Assembly (NCBI GenBank): GCA_916048095.2
Contig: OU696575.1
Span: 4,187,501-4,251,500, forward strand
Source: Sacculina carcini
Lineage: Eukaryota; Arthropoda; Thecostraca; Sacculinidae
Direction of reading: 5' to 3'
DNA: 64,000 nt
Each line of letters opens with the position of its first letter. Positions within the stretch are counted from its first letter, which is position 1. A program made the translations under genes and the position numbers. Under the pieces are notes generated by a model. That model made no database searches, had not been told where the DNA came from, and saw nothing but the letters and a program-made list of their open reading frames with translations. Below, one piece after another: positions 10,975-21,554 of the stretch.

Positions 10975-13746
10975 TAGCATTAAAACCCGCCAGTTGTGCG
11001 GAGCAATTCATGAAATAAAATTCATATTATATTTATATAAAAAATTCAAATTAAAAAATATTATATTAAATCCATATATATCCTAATCAAATGAAAATTC
11101 TAAATTTCATTTTTTATGTTTATTTTGACAAAATATGATCTCTCAACCCGCCTCATATTGAAACTCGCCCGTCGTACGGAATAATTCAGAGCTCGAATAC
11201 GATCCGCAAAAAGTTCAACCTGTAAATACGTTCACCAATAAAAACTGTAAATGTGAATATTTATGTTTTTACTTTGACAAAATATTATCCCTCAATCCGC
11301 CTCATATTTGAACCTGCCCGTCGTGCGGAATAATTCAGAACACAAAGACGTAACAAACAATGAAAGTTCTAGCATGTAAACCCGCCCGTCGTGCGGAACG
11401 GTTCATACTATTAAATTTGTATTCAATTCATAAGAGAAAAGGAATATGAATTAAAAAATAAAAGAGTAAACCCATAAAAATCCAAATTTCTATATTTTTA
11501 TATTATTTTCACAAAATATTATCCTCAACCAGCCTCATATTTAAAACCGCCCGTCGTGCGGAATAATTCAAAATTCAGATACGAAATAATGAAAACTTAC
11601 TTAACTTTTTTTATCATAATGTTTACAAAATATATTTATAAATTAGCATCATCTAGCATGGAAACCCTCCCGTTTTGCAGAACAATTAATAAAGTAAAAT
11701 AAATATTGAATTCATAAAAGAATACGAATACAAATTTAAAAATAAAAAAGTAAACCAATAAAAAGTATTAACCTATAGAAAAGTCCAAATATGAATGTGT
11801 TTATTTTAGATGTGGCACAATATTTTCCCTCGAACAGCCTCGTATTTAAACCCGCCCGTCGTGCGGAACGATTATTAAAATATAATGAATCAAAAAGCTT
11901 ATCCAACAGAAAAATGTAAATTTGTAAATTCTTGTTTTAATTATTGACGAAGTGTTTTCCCTCAACACTGCTCAAATTCACACCCGTCATTCGTGTGCAG
12001 TAATTCAGAAGTGTAACACTATCAAAACAATGAAACTTTCTGTCATCTCTATAATTCCAGATTAATGCTTCCGCTAAAACAGCATATGCATATAGTTGGC
12101 ATTGCATGATATTACAACCCATATCCTTATGCAACTTAAGCTTATGCAACTTGAAATTAAACCAATTAAATTATACAGTAAAATTCAGTCGTTAACTTTG
12201 TTCCCAGTAGTATTTTACCCGCCCGTCGGGCGTAACAATTCATGTGTAAATATTGAGGACAATAAAGCCCTTATATTCAGTATACTGTACGCAATAAAAC
12301 CACACCATCCATGCTTGGAGCTAATATGATGCATTATAAATTGTGATTGGACTTCAGTGAAATTAAATCAGTGTATATTCATGTGTAATCGCAAGTGCGC
12401 ATAATAGCTGTCAAATTGGCAACATGACATTTTGACTTTACACCGCCGTAACTTCCTTCAGATATAATTTGGAAAGTTACAAATTATACCGTATTGTAGA
12501 AAACAAGATTTCTAGCACGATGGTATAATTTATTTTTATGTTTAAGAAATAGTTACTGAGAAATAGTAGAAAAATTAATTAATTTTAGTCGCCCGGTGTT
12601 CAAGTGTAATTTTGGATGTATTTGAGAATTTTGCCAATTTTACACGTTTTTTGTATCATTTGTGGGTATAAATTATAGCTTATCTTGTAGAACACAAAAT
12701 TATCTACACAGTAGTATATTCCTGTGTAATCGCAAGTGCGCATAATAGCTCTCAAATTGGCAATATGTCCTTTTGACTTCACACCGCCGTAACTTCCTTC
12801 AGATACACTTTGGAAAATTACAAGTTATACCGTATTGTAGAAAACAAGATTTCTAGCACGATGGTATAATTTATTTTTATGTGTAACAAATAGTTACTGA
12901 GAAATAGTAGAAAAATGAAATAATTTTAGTCGCCCGGTGTTCAAGTGAAATTTTGGATGTATTTGAGAATTTTGACAATTTTACACATTTTTTGTATCAT
13001 TTGTGGGTATAAATTATAACTTTTCTTGTATAACACAAAATTCTCTACACAATAGTATAATTGTTATAGCTGTAACTCTGCTGGTTTATGAGAAATAGAT
13101 AGCGGAATATTGACCAAAATATTCACGGTTTCCAGTGCTAATTTTGCCTTTTTGACTTTGTCATTTTGACTTCACACCGCCGTAACTTTTTTTTATACAC
13201 TCTGGAAAATTAAAAATTATACCGTGCTGTAGAAAATAAAATTCCCAGCATGATGGTAATATTTATTTAGATGTGTCATAGTTAGTTGCTGAGAAATAGA
13301 GAAAAAAGTACAGAAAATCGGACGCGTCGAGCTTAAATATAATTTTGAATGTAGACTGAAATTTTGTCATTTTTACATATTTTATATTTAATTTTTGGAT
13401 ATGAATTATAGCCTACCGAGTAGAACCGAATATTCTCTACACAGTGGTATAATCTGTTTGGCTGTACCATTTCTGGTTTATGAGGAGTAGATGCAGGAAT
13501 ATTGACCAAAATTTTCGCATTTTTCAGGGTTCATTTTGTATTTTCACCGCGATAACTTTTTTTGGTTTTATTTTTAAAATTTTACATTTATCCTATCGTG
13601 TAGACAAGAAAATTTCCAACGTAATGGTATAAATTGTTGGCGGGTAAACCAAGTGGTTACCGAGTAGCAGCCTGCTGAAAATGGACCAAGGAGGGTGGGA
13701 TAGACAGACACACAGACAGACAGAGGATCTCTTTTATATATATAGA
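10975..13746 (-). mobile_element. Non-autonomous Helitron copy E, minus strand
   Basis: It begins at AGCATTAAAACCCGCC (reverse complement of the 3' hairpin and near-CTAG end) and runs to the reverse complement of TCTATATATATAAAAG at 13746. It contains reverse-orientation hairpins near 10985, 11165, 11312, 11378, 11545, 11662, 11847, 11985 and 12215, and the ~400-bp internal blocks of copies A and C. It lies tail-to-tail with copy D, with only about 14 bp of TA-rich sequence between them. Confidence 0.65.
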
Positions 13747-15115
13747 TTTAATTCGCCCGTCGTGCGGAACAGTTCATAAAATATAATTAATATTCAATTC
13801 ATAAAAAATTAGTGCAAATTGAAAAAGAAAAACAAACCCACAGGAAAGTTTTAGCTAATATAAAAGTCTAAATGTACAATTTTTGTTTCAATTTAGAAAA
13901 CATGTTTTTCCACAACCCGCCTCATATTTAAAGCTGCCTGTCGTGCGGAATAATTCAGAACTCAAACACGAAACAAACACAAAGAAAATTGATGAAAAAC
14001 GACCAATAGAAAAGTCAAATTTGTAAATTCTTGTTTTAATTATTGACGATGTTTTTCCCTCAACACTACTCAAATTCACACCCGTCCTTCGTGTGTAGTA
14101 ATTCAGAGGTGTAACACTATCAAAACAATGAAACATCTCTATAATTCCAGATTAATGCTTCCTCTAAAACAGCATATGCATATACTTGGCATTGCATGAT
14201 ATTACAACCCGTATCCTTATGCAACTTAAGCGAATGCAACTTGAAATTAAACCAATTAAATTACACAGTAAAATTCAGTAGCTTACTTTGTTCCAAGTAG
14301 CATTTTACCCGCCCGTCGTGCGGAACATTTGATGTGTAAATATTGAGGACAATAAAGACTTTCTATTCAGTATAGTGTAGCATTAATTAAACTGTACGCA
14401 AAAAAACACACCATCCATGCTTGGAGATAATATGATGCATTCTTAATTGTGATTGGACTTCAGTGAAATTTAATCGGTGTATATTCCTGTGTAATCGCAA
14501 GTGCGCATAATAGCTGTCAAATTGGCAATATGTCCTTTTGACTTTACACCGCCGTAACTTCCTTCAGATACCCTTTGGAAAATTAAAAATTATACCGTGC
14601 TGTAGAAAACAAAATTCACAGCATGATGGTAATATTTATTTAGATGTGTCATGGTTAGTTGCTGAGAAATAGAGAAAAAAGTACAGAAAATCGGACGCGT
14701 CGAGCTTAAATATAATTTTGAATGTAGACTGAAATTTTGTCATTTTTACATATTTTATATTTAATTTTTGGATATGAATTATAGCCTACCGAGTAGAACC
14801 GAATATTCTCTACACAGTGGTATAATCTGTTTGGCTGTACCATTTCTGGTTTATGAGGAGTAGATGCAGGAATATTGACCAAAATTTTCGCATTTTTCAG
14901 GGTTCATTTTGTCTTTTCACCGCGATAACGTTTTTTTGTTTTATTTTTAAAATTTAAAATTTATCCTATCGTGTAGACAAGAAAATTTCCAACGTAATGG
15001 TATAAATTGTTGGCGGGTACATCAAGTGGTTACCGAGTAGCAGCTTGCTGAAAATGGACCAAGGAGGGTGGGACAGACAAACAGACAGACAGAGGATCTC
15101 TTTTATATATATAGA
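13747..15115 (-). mobile_element. Non-autonomous Helitron copy F, minus strand
   Basis: It begins with a 3'-type hairpin (TTCGCCCGTCGTGCGG, 13752) and ends at the reverse complement of TCTATATATATAAAAGAG at 15115. Hairpins recur near 13930, 14080 and 14305. It is shorter than copy E because one internal block is missing, and it inserted immediately beside the 5' TC of copy E. Confidence 0.65.
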
Positions 15116-15314
15116 TATATCTATTGTGTAATGTGTTGTGTGCCAGTTTAGGGTGATTATGTGCATATATAAGTGTAATTTAAGGTACATATGTATGTGT
15201 ACAGACTGGTTATTCGAGTGCCAACATACGGCACTGTTGTGTGTTTACAGGTGAAATACGAATAGCATCAGAGAGTGCCGTTGTAAAGGCCAAACTCTCG
15301 TCTCGTATCTGATC

Positions 15315-15401
15315 ATGGCGCTTCAGCCAGAATTGACCATTTCGCGTCGCAAACATATTCTACAAACGAAACACAACAGAGAGTGTTGTCAGGGAGTTTT
15401 T
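15315..15401 (+). CDS. Possible short first coding exon
   Basis: An ATG at 15315 opens a 29-codon frame (begins MALQPELTISRRKH, basic) that ends exactly at a strong splice-donor-like GTAAGT at 15402, phase 0. The sequence before it (15120-15314) is not part of the Helitron cluster. I recognise no protein family, and no matching acceptor exon is identifiable because a LINE follows from about 15.5 kb. It may equally be chance. Confidence 0.2.
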
Positions 15402-16086
15402 GTAAGTTCAAAATATCATTGTGCTGAATATTGTCTGAAAGCGTTGTGTTTATGTATTTATTTCATATGCATTCCTAGTTTATTTGAGCCTGATTCTGCC
15501 GGACCGTTTAGCTATGTATGGACTGCATGAATTTGGCTGTAAAGCAATGGAGTAAATTTAGCCGTGAAGGCAATTAAATCTTCAGATAAGGACTTTGAGT
15601 CGTATTTTTAGTCAATATATAGTTTTGCCTTGACATTAGTTCATCTGGCAGCCCTTACATTTATCACAAATTTTAGACCATTTTTCTCTATTGTTTATTC
15701 GGTGTTTGTTCAGATGTTAGTATGATAATCTATTTGCTAGGGCTGCTTTTGTTATTTTTCATCTGTATATGTACAGGGTTATCCTACATCCAATCACTTA
15801 TCTCTTTTTGCGCGACATTGAGAGTGAAATCGCTCGATGTGTGGGGAACATTTAAACTACTTGCTTTTGTTAAACGGCTTGCTTTTGTTTTTGGTGGTGA
15901 ATTTTCATCATCTGTTGTATGAGGATTATTGTCGTCGATTTGGTTTTGGTTTGTGTGTATGGTTTTTGGCTAATCTGCTAATCGTTGGTCTGTGGCTCGT
16001 TGCTGCTGCTTTTTGCGTCCTTGGACTCGTTGCGGTTTAATTGCGTCATTCGTGCGGTGTTGCGGACATTTCGAGTAATACGAACG

Positions 16087-17211
16087 ATGTCATGCGGCGA
16101 TCAGGACAAATGCTACGTCTGCAAGTCCTCTAGTGGCGACTCCTCGAAGTGGATCGGTTGTTCCCTTTGCGACGGCTGGGCCCACATAAAATGCGCATCC
16201 CTTGTGGGCATCCGGGCTGAGATGATCGAACAGGTAAATTGGGTCTGCTCGCCATGCCTGACAAAGGCTAAATTCGCCCTTAACCTTTCCGACAGCGTGT
16301 CCAGTATCCGAGACCGTCTTGCGGGAGTTGAGTCGACACTCAACTCGATTCACTCATCATCTCGGCCATTTGCACCACTAGCGACAGAAAATCAACCAGC
16401 GAGACCCACTCACACCGTGGTTCTAAAATCCCGTGATAAATCGCCGGTCTGTCCGCGCAAGGTTGCCTCCGCTTTGTGCGATATTCCGATCAAGTCGTCC
16501 CGGCGTGCGGCCAATGGTGGCTTCGTACTTCGTTGCTCCTCGTCTAGCGATGCGGCGCGTGCCGTTCACTGCGTACGTGAGGCCATTCCGCAGGTCGACG
16601 CTCATCTGCCCAGGGTTGCGCCACTTCGTCTCAAGGTTACGGTAGCGAACATCCCTATGGGATTGGAGCCATCTACGTTTGTCGATCACCTTCGCCGTAA
16701 AAACACTGCCCTTGCTGGGATACCTGATAGTGATTTGCGTCTCCTTTTTTTCACTGGCGTTAGGCACAACTCCCAACATGCGGTTCTGTCGGTGACTCCG
16801 TCGGCTCGCGCTGCCCTTACGTCCGTTGGTGACAGACTGTTCGTGGAGTTGTGTTCGTGTCGCGTGTATGATCGCTTTTGGGTGGCCCGGTGTGCCCGCT
16901 GTGCTGGACTAGGCCACAATGAGGCCAAATGTTCGCGTGCGGAAATTTGCGGCTATTGCGCTGGCTCTCATCGCTCTATCAACTGCGACCGCACAGCGCC
17001 GCCGAAGTGCAATAACTGCGCAGTCTCGTCTCGCCCCCACTCGCACTCATCGTTTCTCTCGTCGTGTCCTTCGTTTGTCTCTGTTCGCGAATCTATTCGT
17101 TTGCGCACTGCCACTTCTGATGACCTCCTGTTCCATCCCTCGACTGTGGCTTTGTCCTCTCCACCTTCCTCTCTTCCTTCTTCATCGTTCTCGCTTCAAT
17201 CGTCCGCCTGA
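16087..17211 (+). CDS. LINE ORF1 protein: PHD finger plus zinc knuckles
   Basis: The frame encodes 374 residues from the ATG at 16087. Residues ~6-55 form a C4HC3 PHD finger (CYVC, CSLC, HIKC, CSPC). A short heptad-like stretch (LSDSVSSIRDRLAGVESTLN) follows, then a basic region, an RRM-like segment (LRLKVTVANIPMG) and tandem Cys/His knuckles (CARCAGLGHNEAKC, CGYCAGSHRSINC, CNNC). Such ORF1 proteins bind the element RNA and act as chaperones in CR1-like elements; the PHD finger suggests chromatin binding. The frame stops at UGA (17209-17211), directly followed by CUA, and the same frame remains open through the whole of ORF2. The carboxy end becomes Ser/Pro-rich and pyrimidine-rich before the stop. 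Confidence 0.8.
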   Translation: MSCGDQDKCYVCKSSSGDSSKWIGCSLCDGWAHIKCASLVGIRAEMIEQVNWVCSPCLTKAKFALNLSDSVSSIRDRLAGVESTLNSIHSSSRPFAPLATENQPARPTHTVVLKSRDKSPVCPRKVASALCDIPIKSSRRAANGGFVLRCSSSSDAARAVHCVREAIPQVDAHLPRVAPLRLKVTVANIPMGLEPSTFVDHLRRKNTALAGIPDSDLRLLFFTGVRHNSQHAVLSVTPSARAALTSVGDRLFVELCSCRVYDRFWVARCARCAGLGHNEAKCSRAEICGYCAGSHRSINCDRTAPPKCNNCAVSSRPHSHSSFLSSCPSFVSVRESIRLRTATSDDLLFHPSTVALSSPPSSLPSSSFSLQSSA

Positions 17212-20163
17212 CTACCTTCCCTTCCATCCGCGCCGTCGTCCCGTTCCTCTGCCCCCTCGCCTTCCTTTCACCATTCTTCCAACTCCTCACCTGATGTTCA
17301 ACCTGCTGCTTCTTCATGCTCTTCTTCATCTTTTTCTATCGGTTTCCTTAAAATAAGATCTTGTCGAAACAAATTCACCTACCTTAACCACCTTCTCTGC
17401 TTTCATGTCCTTTCAATACTCTGCCTAGCCGAAACCTGGCTATTTGAGTCTGATATTCCATCTATCATGGCTAACCTTCCTTCTAACTTTTCTTTTCTTC
17501 ACAAATCTCGTTCTGATTCTAAGTTCTCTGGTGGTGGAGTGGGCTGCATCTTTTCCAAATCTCTTCCAATATCTCTCTTATCTGATCCCATTCCTCCTCC
17601 TTCTTCTTTCGAATTTCTTCCACTCTGTATGTCATCAAGTCGCTCCTCTCATAAATTCTGTATTCTCGTTATCTACCGGCATAATCACCCCCGGTCTACT
17701 CCTCTTTTCTTCTCTGAATTCTCCTCGCTCCTTGACGCTATAGTTTTTTCTTTCTCCAGCCGTTTCATTATCCTTGGTGACTTTAACTTTTGGGTTGACT
17801 GTCCCTCTCGCTCCTCCTTCGCATCGACTTTCATTTCTATTCTTGATTCTCATGGTCTAGTCTCCCCTGTTTCCTCTCCCACTCACACATCGGGTCATTC
17901 TCTTGATCTAGTCCTTTTCCCTTCTCCAGTTCTTTCTTCTGATGTACCGCCATCCGAAGTCATTGTTCTTCCTCCTGATCCTCTCTTCTCTGACCACAGT
18001 CTTATCCTTACGTCATTGCCGGCGTATAAATCCTCTAATCCTCCACCAGCATTCACCCTTTTCAGAAATTTCAGGAATTTTAATCCTCTTACGTTTCACA
18101 ATCTTCTATCTAACCATTTCCCTTTGCATGTTCTTCACTCACTCCCTCCGTCTTCAATTTATCCCTTCCTATACTCCACTTTGTCTGATATCAATAACCT
18201 CATTTTTCCTCTTTCGTTCCGCTCTCACCGTCCTCGTGTTTCTCCTTGGAGCTGTCCCTCTCTTACTTGTCTTAAGCGCCGTCTCCGTGCTTTGGAGCGT
18301 ATCTGGCGACGCACTCGGCTCGCGGATGACTGGTCGGCCTTTTGCTCTGCTCGTTCTAACTATATTTCCTCCCTATCCTCTGCTAGGCAAGCTTACTACT
18401 CCTCACGCCTTTCCTCTCTATCTCGCTCTCCCAAAGCCCTCTGGAATATACTCAACTCTCTCTGCGGTCTCCGTCCTCCCTCTGCTAGTTCTTCTCTCAC
18501 TGCTGACGAACTCTCTTCCTACTTCGTGAACAAAATTGAATCTGCGCAATCTAAAATCCCTCTCGTGAATGTCCCTCTCTCTCGTACTACATCCCACTGC
18601 CAGCTCTCGTCTTTTTCTCAACTGGTCCTCTCCGACTTCCTTTCTCTCCTGTCCACATGTAAATTCGTTTCCTCTCCTGCTGATCCCATTAATTTCCGAG
18701 TTATTGTTCCATCCTTCAACTCCTTGATTCCTTACCTACTTCACTTAGTCAACTCCTCTTTCTTGCATGGTGATTTTCTTGCCGACAAGCACGCCCATGT
18801 ACATCCTATCCTCAAAAAACCTTCTCTCGATCCTTCTTTATGTAGTAACTATCGTCCTATCTCCCTCCTCAGCTTTTCCTCCAAACTCCTCGAATCTGCA
18901 ATTTTCTCTCAGTTATCCCCTTATGTCTGCAATGCTCTTGACTCTCACCAATCCGGTTTCCGCCCTGGTCATTCTACTGAATCCGTTCTCATTTCTGTCT
19001 CCCAAGGTATTCTTTCCTCCTTCTCTTATCGTCATTCTGTTCTTCTAGTTCTACTTGATATGAGCTCTGCCTTTGACTTGGTTGATCATTCTATTCTCAT
19101 CGATGACCTCCTCCATCTCGGTGTCTCGCATTCCGCTCTCTCACTACTTCGTTCTTACTTGCATGGTCGCACTTTTTCTGTTAAGTTCAATTCCTCCGTT
19201 TCCACTGTGCTCCCTCTTAAGTCCGGTGTTCCTCAAGGCTCTATTCTTGGTCCTCTCCTTTTCAATGTCTACATGTCCTCTCTTTGTCCCATCCTTAGGC
19301 GCTACTCCATTCCTTTCCATATTTACGCAGACGATATCCAATTCTATCTCCCTTGCTCTCTCTCGCATTCTAATACCTTGTCTGACGTACTTTCTGCTAT
19401 CTCCACCTGGACCTCCTCACGTCGCCTCCTCTTGAACACTTCTAAATCTGAATTTATCGCTCTTCATCCTCCTCGTATTGCTCCTCCTTTCCTCCCCTTG
19501 TCTCTTTCAGTGACTGTTAAAAATCTCGGTGTTATTTTTGACTCTTCCCTTTCCTTCTCAACCAATATCCTTTCTACAGCTCGCACTTGTCGCTTGATTC
19601 TTCGCTCGCTTTATCCCATCCGTCCCTGTCTCGATCAGCCCTCTGCAATCAAGCTTATTCATTCTCTTATCTTCTCCAGACTTGACTACTGCAACTCACT
19701 CCACTTCAGCTGTCCTAATTATTCTTTAAAAATTATTCAGCGCGTAATGAATCAGTCCTGTCGTTTTGTTTTGCATCCTCTCTTCTGTCGCCATACTTCT
19801 CCTTTTCTGTTTCAATTCCGTTGGCTTCCTATTAAATCGCGCATTCACTTCAAAATCTGCTGCATAATATTCAAACTCTTACATGCTCCTAATCAACCTT
19901 TATATCTTTCTGATCTGCTCTATCCCTCTTCTAATCCCACTTCCCGTCATTCTGCTCCTCTATGCTGTCCTCGCGCCCTCAATGAATCTGCCTGGTCTTC
20001 TAAATCGTTCTCGTTCTACGGTCCTCGATTATATAACTCGCTCCCTTCTCATATCACCTCCTCGCTCACGTATCGATCTTTTACCTCTTCTCTACGTAAA
20101 CATCTTGTCGAAATTTCCTTTGATCCCGTGACTCATTCCTTGACTCCTTTTGCCTCTCTCTGA
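17212..20163 (+). CDS. LINE ORF2: AP-endonuclease and reverse transcriptase
   Basis: The frame is open for 984 codons after the ORF1 stop; the first ATG is at 17467 (898 residues from there). The endonuclease has AETW (catalytic Glu codon 17431-17433, upstream of that ATG), GDFN (Asp codon 17779) and SDHS (17989-18000). The RT has LDMSSAFDLVDH, SGVPQGSILGP and YADD (19324-19335); the C-terminus includes LDYCNSLHF and PRLYNSLP motifs. It nicks target DNA and copies the element RNA by target-primed reverse transcription. Because the endonuclease starts upstream of the first Met, translation probably relies on readthrough of the UGA, on a non-AUG start, or the UGA is a recent mutation. The sense strand is strongly pyrimidine-rich, giving Ser/Leu/Pro-rich protein. 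Confidence 0.85.
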   Translation, partial: LPSLPSAPSSRSSAPSPSFHHSSNSSPDVQPAASSCSSSSFSIGFLKIRSCRNKFTYLNHLLCFHVLSILCLAETWLFESDIPSIMANLPSNFSFLHKSRSDSKFSGGGVGCIFSKSLPISLLSDPIPPPSSFEFLPLCMSSSRSSHKFCILVIYRHNHPRSTPLFFSEFSSLLDAIVFSFSSRFIILGDFNFWVDCPSRSSFASTFISILDSHGLVSPVSSPTHTSGHSLDLVLFPSPVLSSDVPPSEVIVLPPDPLFSDHSLILTSLPAYKSSNPPPAFTLFRNFRNFNPLTFHNLLSNHFPLHVLHSLPPSSIYPFLYSTLSDINNLIFPLSFRSHRPRVSPWSCPSLTCLKRRLRALERIWRRTRLADDWSAFCSARSNYISSLSSARQAYYSSRLSSLSRSPKALWNILNSLCGLRPPSASSSLTADELSSYFVNKIESAQSKIPLVNVPLSRTTSHCQLSSFSQLVLSDFLSLLSTCKFVSSPADPINFRVIVPSFNSLIPYLLHLVNSSFLHGDFLADKHAHVHPILKKPSLDPSLCSNYRPISLLSFSSKLLESAIFSQLSPYVCNALDSHQSGFRPGHSTESVLISVSQGILSSFSYRHSVLLVLLDMSSAFDLVDHSILIDDLLHLGVSHSALSLLRSYLHGRTFSVKFNSSVSTVLPLKSGVPQGSILGPLLFNVYMSSLCPILRRYSIPFHIYADDIQFYLPCSLSHSNTLSDVLSAISTWTSSRRLLLNTSKSEFIALHPPRIAPPFLPLSLSVTVKNLGVIFDSSLSFSTNILSTARTCRLILRSLYPIRPCLDQPSAIKLIHSLIFSRLDYCNSLHFSCPNYSLKIIQRVMNQSCRFVLHPLFCRHTSPFLFQFRWLPIKSRIHFKICCIIFKLLHAPNQPLYLSDLLYPSSNPTSRHSAPLCCPRALNESAWSSKSFSFYGPRLYNSLPSHITSSLTYRSFTSSLRKHLVEISFDPVTHSLTPFASL

Positions 20164-20453
20164 TATGTGTGTGGGCGGGAATGCATGTATGTTTGTGTTT
20201 ATCTATGTTTTAGTCTAATTATGTTCATTGTACTCTGCTATTGTGTTCTTCAATCACTCTTCAATGTGTTCTTCTCATTGTGTAAATGTGTTCATTGTGT
20301 TATTTGAATCGTGTAATATTTATTCATTCATGTGTTCTTTTTATTGTTTCTGTAATAACTGTTTAGCTTTGTCCGCTTGTACATACTGTTTAGCTGCTGC
20401 GCGCCCGTGTATGACAGGCGCTATAACAAATACACTGAACTGAACTGAACTGA
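20164..20453 (+). other. LINE 3' UTR with ACTGA pentamer tail
   Basis: A T-rich 3' untranslated region ends in GCGCTATAACAAATACACTGAACTGAACTGA. The phrase GCGCTATA(A/C)CAAATA also precedes the tail of the relic at 52600-52628, where the tail is (TTG)n, suggesting a conserved RT-recognition end. Confidence 0.6.
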
Positions 20454-21087
20454 CATGGTTTCAGCAGTTCATTATTGTACGTGGACTGTACTTGAATATA
20501 GGTTGAGTTGAGTTGTACTTGAGTATATGTCGCGCAGTTTGCGCGGCTAAAATTGATTGTGGCGCATTGTGCCTACGGTCTGTGGTTGTAGGTATATTGT
20601 GACGGATATTGTGATATTTGATGTTTCGTTGCGCACTATTTCGATTCGTATTCTAACAAATGGTTAGAGGCTAGGGGTTAGAGACCAGATCGTCGGTCTT
20701 GCGCACACATATATGCATTCGTCCCTATAACCGCAATAGCTTGGATTTCGTTGTTTAGATTCATATGACTGCAGTAGGTTAGAAGTTGGAGGTGTAACTG
20801 TCGCCTATCGACAGAAAGCGAGCCACCCTATGCGGCTCAGTGCCTCGTGCGACGTTTGATTTCAACTGATTCCGACCGCCCCGAACACACCGGATTTCTA
20901 GGGCAACTTGTATTTGTAGTTGAAGTGGAAGTGGAAGGAAGACACGTTCCGGGTTTTTGTATGGTGTTGGGTTAGCATTAGCTCTATTAATCATAGTTGT
21001 TTCATATATTAGCTTCAGGAGTTGTGGCATACATCATAAATTTACCATTTTGGTTGTAACCAAGAGTGGGAGGGGTGCGAGACAAAA
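20454..21087 (+). other. Probable leader of the next CR1-like element; no gene
   Basis: Short frames only. The start of the downstream CR1-like element is not marked by any visible repeat, so where its 5' UTR begins is unknown. Confidence 0.35.
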
Positions 21088-21554
21088 ATGGCGAATGTAG
21101 TGCGAAACAGTAAAAGCAATGATATTTGCCCAGTCTGTGATATTCTGGTTGGTGAGAATGAGAAGGGGTTGGTCTGCAATTTGTGCGATATGTGGCATCA
21201 TGCCAGCTGTGAGAAAATGCCAAAAGACGTGTATAAATTCCTGGCAGAAAACGAGGTTAGCACCATTCACTGGTATTGTACCAAATGTAACAAAGTGTTT
21301 GGCAAAGTTGTAAAGCAAATTGCAGCGGTGTCAAAAAGACAGGATAGTATTGAAAAACGCATGGATGCTATGGAAATGGCCTCCAAGGAACAGTGGCAAA
21401 AAGTAAGAGAAGAAATGTCCAATTTGGCATCAAATTTGAAAGCTGAACTGAAGGAGGAGTCTGGTCTTTTAGAAGCTAAAAACAAACTAAAAGATCTTGC
21501 AAATGAAATGAATAGTATAAAAAAACATATCCAAGATTGTAACGATAGTGATAA
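21088..21554 (+). pseudogene. CR1-like ORF1, amino-terminal part (PHD finger, coiled coil)
   Basis: The ATG at 21088 lies in a good initiation context. Residues ~10-60 form a C4HC3 PHD-type finger (CPVC, CNLCDMWHHASC, YCTKC), followed by a long alpha-helical, coiled-coil region rich in Lys/Glu. The natural frame is lost where the 707-bp insertion begins; the listed frame terminates a few codons inside the insertion. The remainder of ORF1 resumes after 22262. Confidence 0.75.

Larger units (their letters stand above)
15540..20453 (+). mobile_element. L2/CR1-like non-LTR retrotransposon, nearly intact
   Basis: The element has a 5' leader (start uncertain), an ORF1 with PHD finger and zinc knuckles, an ORF2 with endonuclease and reverse transcriptase, and a 3' tail of ACTGA pentamers near 20430-20453 (CTGAACTGAACTGAACTGA). 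Tandem short 3' repeats instead of poly-A are known for the CR1/L2 groups. RT motifs (LDMSSAFDLVDHS, SGVPQGSILGPLL, YADD) place it near L2/CR1. All catalytic motifs examined are intact, and the only obstacle is the in-frame UGA between the ORFs. Related relics in the window are 31195-33080, 42390-43000 and 52246-52628. Confidence 0.85.

Noticed and set aside
17942-19435. Large secondary frames (195, 93, 120 codons) inside the L2-like ORF2
   Set aside because: Shadow frames caused by the pyrimidine-rich strand, which contains few stop codons.
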